Assembly: GCA_905221605.1 (NCBI GenBank)
Contig: CAJNDS010000199.1
Coordinates: forward strand, 62,001 to 126,000
From: Symbiodinium natans
Lineage: Eukaryota > Sar > Dinophyceae > Suessiales > Symbiodiniaceae
DNA length: 64,000 nucleotides
Direction: 5' to 3'
The notes below the pieces were generated by a model, which was not told where the DNA came from, ran no database searches, and worked only from the letters and a program-made list of their open reading frames with translations. Positions 57,386 through 64,000 of this stretch are shown here, in pieces (within the stretch, counting starts at the first letter, position 1; each line of letters opens with the position of its first letter). The position numbers and the translations under genes are program-made.

Positions 57386-58217
57386 CTTCTCCATCCTTCT
57401 CCCAGTATACTGAAGTAATCTGACGCAGATGGGCCTCCATTTCCGTGTTGACTTCTGACAAACGCACGTCGCTCCAAGCAAGGCCAGGAGGGAACGCTCC
57501 CTGAGAAGCAAACCAAACAAAATCTGACTTGTCACGCAAATCACCGGGCTCTGGGACCTCACTGGCGCAGATTCGCGCTGGATGCTCACCATCGATTGGC
57601 CCCTTGCATAAGCTAGAAGATTCAAGAGAGTGAAAGGAGTGACATGGCTGCGGAGAGCGAAGTTTGCGAGTTTGAGCGAACAATGGCCATCCCGAAACAG
57701 ATGCTCTAATTCCCGCCCGTCCAGCCTTGGCCTCGCTTGTCCCACCGTTGGCCTGATCATTCGGATGTCTTCGAAGAACGTTGTCCCTGCAAGTCTTTGT
57801 CGGGTTGGATGCGGCCTTGCTGAGGCTTGCGCTGGCTTGCTGAGATTTGCCCGGCGGCGATTGTTAAAGGTTTCGATCGTTTTAAGAATTTTAAGATACC
57901 TTCGCGGTTTGTTGAGCCGTTGAGAGCCCAGTGGCCTCCAGTGGCCGAGGCGATGACATGGGAAGCGTTGAGAAATTTGCATGATTTGCTGACAATTTGC
58001 ACCTCTCTGAAAACCCATATGGCCTCCTCGAAGAACTGTCGTGGGCGAGGCTGCGAAGCATTCTCCCCTTCCCATCGTGTACAATAGTGTACAGTTGCAG
58101 GGACATGCGCGACAATTGATGCAATCCATTCTCCTTCACAAACGGGCCTACCATCAACGATGCCCGCTGCAACGTAATCTTGGCATAGTGCAACTCCTCT
58201 TCGAAGGTCGCCGGATC
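57386..58217 (-). CDS. four-exon gene, unknown protein, canonical introns
   Basis: Exons 58152-58217 (22 codons, FEEELHYAKITLQRASLM), 57900-58026 (42 codons, EVQIVSKSCKFLNASHV), 57746-57786 (TTFFEDIRMIRPT) and 57386-57602 (72 codons, GPIDGEHPARICASEVP, KSDFVWFASQGAFPPGL, LRQITSVYWEKDGE). Introns 58027-58151 (GTAGGC), 57787-57899 (GTATCT), 57603-57745 (GTGGGA) and the one starting 57385 (GTGTAG) are all GT-AG, and every phase matches. Both ends continue beyond what I can resolve. I do not recognise the family. The ordinary splice sites contrast with the SPFH and VWA genes. Confidence 0.65.
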
Positions 58218-59397
58218 CTCACTGATGTTGGTTGAACCGGCTATGACCGGCTGCACTGCAGCTAGGCTATTCACGGCATGGGCGATCGGCACACATGAGC
58301 CAACCATTTGCCAACACACTTGGAACGTTTCTCTACCTGATCAAATCTAAGCAAGCTCAGTGTGGCATGATCCGGAACCTCACGAAAAAAGCCCTGAACT
58401 GAAGATAACATGGCGGGCAGACCTGTTGGCGGAGCTCGTCTGCAAGCAGATCGACATCAACATCAACCCAGTAATGCTAAGTGCAAAGCCATGCAAGCCA
58501 TGCACTGAGCAGTCCAGTGCCAATGGCGGGCAATCAGTTCATAGCACTACGGTACGAACCTGGGTTGCACAAGAGCACACTCCAGATCACTCCAGTCAGT
58601 TATTCGCGGCGCAGAAGGCCTCTGCCCCAAAGTGGTTGGCTACGGGCATAGTTCGGCCTTATAACAGCATGAATCCATTTTCATAAGCTGCTTGCACAAG
58701 CTCAAAAGACACTTCCCTCGGCTGAAGACCAGCCAAACCAGTCTTCAGTACTATCTGGTAGACCTTCATCCACGGATTCGAAGATTTCCTCGGCGGTTTC
58801 ACGGCTTCAGGTTGCAAGCCGCAAAAGGTTGCAGGGCTGTCCAGAAAGTCCCCACTACTCGCAAAAACATCTTCTCATAAAAGGTCTAAATGTCTAAAAC
58901 CATCACTTCCGTCTTTCAACCCGGGCACGCAAAACATACTTGACGAAGTTGTAGCTGCCGAGACGCGTGGCTACATCCATCTCTGCAGAGTCCACCACCT
59001 GAAAGCTGCGCCTGCCATCAGAAAGATGTAAGTGAGCCTTGGCCCACAAGCTTCGGCATCTCAGAGAGATCAATCCCACAAGCTTCGGCAAGCTGCAGGC
59101 AGCTTGTGAAGAATCAATTGCAACGTTGTACTGCTTGTTGCGATGCGGTGCCTTTGTCAGTATCTGCCTTCATCTCTATCTCTGCCTCTGTCTCAGTTTT
59201 TGTCTCTGTGCTTGTTGTTCTTTCTCCTTCACGGCTGTCTTCCTTCTTTCTTTCCTTCATTCATTCCTTCTTTCCTTCCAGCACGCATGGCCACCCAAGT
59301 GGCCGCCCCAAGAAGGCGCGCGGTGATACATCGGCTGGGTTACTCAAGGCTGTCTGCTTTATCTCTCTCTCTCTCTCACTCTCGCTCTCTCGCTCTC

Positions 59398-59490
<93 letters not shown>

Positions 59491-60222
59491 GTCACTCTCT
59501 ATCTCTGTCAGTCAGCCAGGCCTGTCTGCAAGCACCGCGGCTCAAGCATTTTGTGGTTGGAGACACGTTCCATGTGCGTATGAAACAGTGCATTTGGCGT
59601 TTGAGGCCACAATAGAAGGGTGCATACACCACCTGGCGTTTTAACAAGTAATCGGTGGAGGTCGCCTTCAGGCGCAGGGGCCGGGAAAAAGGCAGCCGGG
59701 CGCGCATTGCTCCCCCCCGTCTGTCCTGCCCGTCCCAGCTCGCATCGGCAGCATGGTCTTCTTGTAAACTTGTAAACCCCCGACTTGGCTGTATCAGACT
59801 AGTGTCCCCCTGCTTTCCTTCTAGCCATCGCCCGCTTTCTTGGACTTAGCTGCGCTCAGTCGACATCCCCGTCCTGCGTTTCAGTACACTGCTTGTCGGT
59901 TGCAACGGGCTGGAAAGAGCAGGGTGCCTGCGAACCACTTCACAGAGCGCCTCCAACACCACTGTCGAACCCCCCTGGCTGGACCGTCCCATCCGTTCCC
60001 GCTCCCCGGCCCGCTAACCGTTTGGTCGTCTTCACGGCTGCGGGCCCGAGCGGGCAGTGGAAGCGAGCCGCCATCCACTGGAAAAAATGCAAGATGTTGC
60101 AAAATCAACTGTAGGCTCTTGAGCCAGGTGCCTGGCTTCTCAACTTTAACTTTGCCCGATGCTATAAAGTTAATCTGGAAGACGAGTGGACAGCAACACA
60201 CCCCGGACTCTGAACACCTCAC
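58218..60222. other. no firm exon
   Basis: Nothing supportable apart from the CT microsatellite listed separately. Confidence 0.3.
59361..59503. repeat. (CT)n microsatellite
   Basis: Long CT run with rare G or A interruptions, preceded by CTTT/CATT-rich DNA from about 59215. Confidence 0.97.
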
Positions 60223-60388
60223 ATGAACACTGCGCTTCAGCAACGTGCTCAACTTCCAGAACTGCATCAACAGCAGCCCTTGGATCCATTCATAGCACAG
60301 CGAGCGTACGGTTTCGGTGCAATTTTCAAAAACCAAACTCAGACGAGTTTGTTCTGGGTTGGAATGCTCAAAGGTCATGTAGCGGTAC
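60223..60388 (-). CDS. exon of an unknown protein
   Basis: Acceptor GTTGCTTCAAG, one base, then 55 codons to a GTGAGG donor in phase 0. It contains TFEHSNPEQTRLSLVFENC and SLCYEWIQGLLLMQFWK. Both edges are good and composition is protein-like. Neighbouring exons are not found. Confidence 0.5.
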
Positions 60389-61663
60389 CTTGAAGCAACT
60401 ACCATGTGGCAAAATGTGATAAACAGGCACGGCCACTGAGCAGGATTCCCGGCTGCAGCCCATGCCCATGGCTTGGCTCTCATGCCCAACTCGTAGAGAT
60501 GGATGGGACTGGACTCGCTAGACATGTCAGGATGTTCAGTTGGCATTCTTTGCAGAAGAAAGCAACAACACCCGATATTCGAGTGTCGCTTGCTCCTGAA
60601 AGCAGCTACAGCGAAAGGGTCATGCAGCAGTCATGCAGCAATGGCTGCAGTTGTCCGCTGGGGTTGTTCACTAGTATCCCGGCAACCCACGGCCTTGACG
60701 AAGCAACACCCTGCTAGGAAAGGTCCTCGGTCTTGCCTGAATCTGGGGGTTGGGGCCCAAGCTGACATAACTGGCACCGACGTGATGCTCAAAGGGCTGC
60801 AGGCTGTGTTCACCACTAGCAACTTCTGCCAAGTATGACTCTGTTGCAGGCGCCTTTGGCGTGCAACCTAGACTTTGGCTACAGCGGTTCAACGTCACTG
60901 CATGTCCTAGTGACCCCGAAAAGGAGTCTGCACGCGACTCCAAACCACCGCTGCAGTTGCAACTGGATTCCGTTTCAAGCCGATGCCCACTCTGGAGCTC
61001 CGCCAGCAAACAGCCCAAAGATGAATCCCCACCTTCGCTTGATACTCAGGAGGTGTCTGAGCATCATTGGCAGTCATGAATTTGCAAATTCTTCTCACCG
61101 AATGTGAGAACTGCACTACACGTCGCAGCGGGTCACTGCACCTCAGTTGCAACAGCATACGAGATGAAGATATGCTTCAAAGCACCATTGTGAAGCCCAG
61201 CACTAAAAGCAGGCATCAAGCTTAAAGCTCTGGTCTGGTCACCCACTCTCGATGTTTAACATTGTTTAACAACTTTGAATTTGTGTTGATGTTTGGTGTT
61301 GACGTTGCCCAGTGACTTGAAACTGCACGCTGAGACTCTGAGGACTGCTGGTTCTCCGCCGTTTGCCGTCCTCCAACACAACAAGACGCAAGAACAAACT
61401 AACAAATGCTTCACTTCACGGCCTTTGCACTTGCAACCCTCCCGCACGCCACAATCGGCCACTATTCAAAAAAATCATATACGAGAAGGAACTCAAGTCA
61501 CACTTGTCGTCTGGCGCCTTTGCGCGATGCCAAAGCCTGGAGCATGTTCTCTGCGCACATGCACCTCCGCTCTGAGATTCGGCTTCATGTGATGCTCGGT
61601 TGGGTGATGTTGGGTGTACAAGTGTGTAGGGGTCATGGATCAAGCACAGATGTGGCGACTCAC
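60389..61663. other. no firm exon
   Basis: Nothing supportable seen. Confidence 0.3.
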
Positions 61664-62149
61664 CTCAGCAGCTCTTCGGGGCTTTCTGCACCAGGTGGCA
61701 CAGCTGGGACCTGGCGGAAAAAGACGTCATGGGAAGTTCACGAAACTCTTGACATTCTTTTGAATATACTGGGATTCTCCCTCTCGATTCTTGATATTCC
61801 CTTTCCCCAAGTTGTCTCACTCTGCAAGGCTCGGCCGCCTCCGCCTCCTCTGCCTTGTCCGCCATGCTTTGCAGAGCAGCACGCTCCTCTAAAAGCTCAA
61901 ACTGTCTTCAAGCTATCCTCATGTTCAACCGCACAAGTCCTGAAGCCCTAAAACCCGAGCCTTCACTCGACAACATGAAACGTCTCCATTGCATGTGGCC
62001 CTTGTAAGCTCTGTGCACGCTCTCTGCCTGTGATTGCCTTCGTTTTGTGCAATTGTGTGTGCTCTGCTGCCTCTTTGACTGCCTCATACTGCCTCATCCT
62101 GCGCTCCTCGATCGCGGCCGTGGAAGGACGGCTCTCCGTATCCTCGCAC
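61664..62149 (-). CDS. coiled-coil protein (three exons)
   Basis: Exon about 62038-62149 (EERRMRQYEAVKEAAEHTQ; possible GC donor GCAATC), exon 61821-61895 (LLEERAALQSMADKAEEAE, donor GTGAGA) and exon 61664-61710 (VPAVPPGAESPEELL, donor GTGAGT after acceptor TTTCCGCCAG). The last two join in phase 0 across a 110-bp GT-AG intron. The charged heptad pattern indicates a coiled coil. No domain beyond that is recognisable. Confidence 0.6.
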
Positions 62150-63790
62150 CTGGCTGAGAGCGGGTGGCAAAGGGATTGACGGGGCTCAAAGCGAGCCACC
62201 GCAAATTGGCAGGTGATTTACAAACATTAAAGTAGCATAAAGTATGAGTTTGCCCGTTTATCCCAAGATGCACTTACTGCTTCCAGATCAAACCAACGGT
62301 GCCAGAACGACAAGAGCTCCTCGAATACGAGGTTCTTCAGCTCCTGACTGCCGGCTCCCGATGCGCAACGAACCACATTTTTTCATGCTACGCTGCAAGC
62401 AGGCGATCCTCGCTGTAAATCCAGCGGAAGCTGCAACGTTTCTTCAAAAACGCCCGCCGGCGCTCGTGCAGAGCGTCCTGGCACCAGAGCACCCTTTGCA
62501 TCTACTTTCCGAAGCTGGCCTTTCAGATCCCTTCAACTTCAGGCAGGCTCAGGTATACTGAGAAGCGCAACAGACAAACTGGCCAGAGGTTCCGCAGAAG
62601 AGCCTGCCGGGACCAATCCATGACAGATGCTGCTTGTGCTTCTGATTCTCGCGTAAGGTTCCGGCACTCCTCTGCTTGGAACGCCTGTCGAGCAACTGAC
62701 TCGCAAGCAATAACTAAAGCCCGACATGGAAAGCAGCCAAGCAGAGTGTAAGCTCAACAGCTGGCCTCCCTGTGCAGGGGAGGCAAGGTCTCAGGATGAC
62801 ACAGCTTAGGACTCTACGAATCTTTCCATCTTTCTAGTATCCAGCAATCACTGGCACGCCGTAAGCTCGCAGCCACGCTGCGCTTGTCCTTTCGTGGCGG
62901 TACGCCTCGGCCAGGCACGGCAAAGATTGACAGAAATCCCTGCTATGGATTTCTGAGGATGGCAAGAGCCGCCCTGTGGAAGAGCAACTTAGTAACGAAG
63001 AACCTAAGAACCGCCACTCAGGTTCAGACGAGAATTATTGGAGTTGGTCCTGCGAACTGAAGGAACGTGAACATTCACATCAACGACGGAGCCTCACAGC
63101 CTGTACTGCTAATTGTGAGAGCTGAATCTGAGTCATGCTCAATCCAAACACAAGGCTCCATGCAGTCTCCCGATAGCCTCGTCACATCTCTGGACGACTT
63201 GTGGGTTGGCAGCGAAGGTATCACCTGCTGCATTGGCGACGAGTGAGTATAGACTACCGAGCATGAAACAAAACTGCCACTCGAAGGTGAGCAGTGGTTT
63301 GATCCTGTTTTTTGTTTCAAAGCAATCAATGCACTGACAAACTGCGTGCCATCACCTTGCAACTACGTGAAGGTGAAGATGTTGGCGTTCCACCTGGCAC
63401 ACGGCAATCAGACTGCGGGTACAAGTTCCTGCTTGAAGGCTGCATGAAAATTGGCAACGCAGCTTCGCGCAGCTTGGCGCAACGTGGCCCAGCTGACCAG
63501 TTGCCGTGCCCAGGAGGAAAGTCCAAAAGCTGTTTGCAGCCAAGGCCTCCGACTCCCAGCTTGGGAGTTGGAGCTTGGGTCTGTCAGGCCACTGGAGAGT
63601 GTCGGATAGTAGGGCAACAGACTCAAGTCACGTTCAAAGGCTCTGAAAATGGTCTTTGGGTGGGTCGGTCGGTGATTGACACGATAGGAGATTGGACCTC
63701 CGGCGAGTTTCGATATGCCAGCAGCTCCTGGGCGAGAAAGACACGAAGCCAGGACCATGAAGCAACCTAGCACAACACAGCAAGACAAAC
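62150..63790. other. no firm exon
   Basis: A plus frame at 62244-62561 and another at 63312-63770 are open and partly protein-like, but I could not support them with start or splice context. Confidence 0.3.
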
Positions 63791-63861
63791 CTTTCAAGCA
63801 GGTCCTTGGAGTTGAAGGGCTTTCCAAGTGCAGCAACCTGCTCAAGCGCAGCCAGAAAAAT
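63791..63861 (-). CDS. exon of an unknown protein
   Basis: After acceptor GTCGCACTGGAG, 23 codons (IFLAALEQVAALGKPF, NSKDLLE) run to a GTTTGT donor. The next acceptor, GTGTCTTTCTCGCCCAG near 63728, opens two alternative frames: one fits the GT donor, the other would need a GA donor four bases earlier. I cannot decide between them. Confidence 0.4.
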
Positions 63862-64000
63862 CTCCAGTGCGACGGCGCAGCAGAAACAGTGAACACACAA
63901 TGCATCTGCAAAAAGTCTCCTCGAAAAGGACGACCCCCAGCGACCTCAAGACAAGACCCAAGCACCAAATCAAGCTATCGTGACACAAATCAAGCCAAAA

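Noticed and set aside
57380-58129. 249-codon minus open frame as a single-exon gene
   Set aside because: It crosses introns of the four-exon gene defined by matching splice sites, and changes character along its length. Only parts coincide with exons.
1-64000. spliced-leader relics at gene 5' ends
   Set aside because: I looked for the 22-base dinoflagellate leader core on both strands by eye and found no convincing copy. Only short chance matches such as TGGCTCAAG were seen.

Overview
This window looks like nuclear DNA of a dinoflagellate, most likely a Symbiodinium-type (Suessiales) alga. The reasons are seen in the sequence. The protein-coding signal is broken into exons of roughly 25-330 bases. 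Three genes can be joined exon by exon against well-known protein families, and most of their introns start with GC or GA instead of GT while keeping AG at the 3' end. Degenerate CCCTAAA (TTTAGGG-type) telomere-like tracts are scattered inside the window. Long stretches are microsatellite-rich and non-coding. There are no bacterial operons, no Shine-Dalgarno spacing and no long uninterrupted genes.

All genes I can defend are on the minus strand, so the window reads as one unidirectional gene array transcribed right to left. From the right end the exon clusters are: a short exon at 63.8 kb; a coiled-coil protein (61.66-62.15 kb); an exon at 60.2-60.4 kb; a four-exon gene with ordinary GT-AG introns (57.39-58.22 kb); a C-terminal exon at 55.2 kb; a von Willebrand A (VWA) domain protein with an Arg-Gly-rich tail (45.48-48.17 kb); a truncated reverse transcriptase relic (42.7-43.18 kb); exons at 39.5-39.9, 36.8, 34.5 and 33.6-33.8 kb; a pair of exons at 30.6-31.1 kb; a membrane protein with repeated cysteine-bounded helices (27.9-30.5 kb); EF-hand-type exons and a calmodulin-like gene (23.24-24.85 kb, possibly from 27.05 kb); an SPFH/Band-7 protein of the plant HIR type (19.74-22.23 kb); a Lys/Glu-rich protein (18.68-19.20 kb); a C-terminal exon at 17.13 kb; and less certain exons at 16.3, 14.5-15.3, 10.2-12.1 and 1.0 kb.

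Between the genes lie CA, GA, CT and GAGAGC microsatellites, four unrelated arrays with a 10-bp unit, a 338-bp tandem array (50.6-52.1 kb), a hairpin MITE-like element (25.1 kb), a palindromic tandem repeat (39.0-39.4 kb), telomere-like tracts (26.6, 40.7 and 53-54 kb) and two AT/T-rich islands (4.2-5.6 and 43.2-44.3 kb).

The most informative result is the splicing. Four GA-AG introns and about fourteen GC-AG introns are fixed by reading-frame phase and by rebuilt protein motifs (EF-hand loop, VWA metal site, SPFH core). All four GA introns are phase 0 and carry AGGA at both ends. No metabolic pathway links the genes: they look like independent cellular genes (calcium sensor, membrane-scaffold SPFH protein, VWA adaptor) in a tandem array. 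All exon limits were placed by eye.
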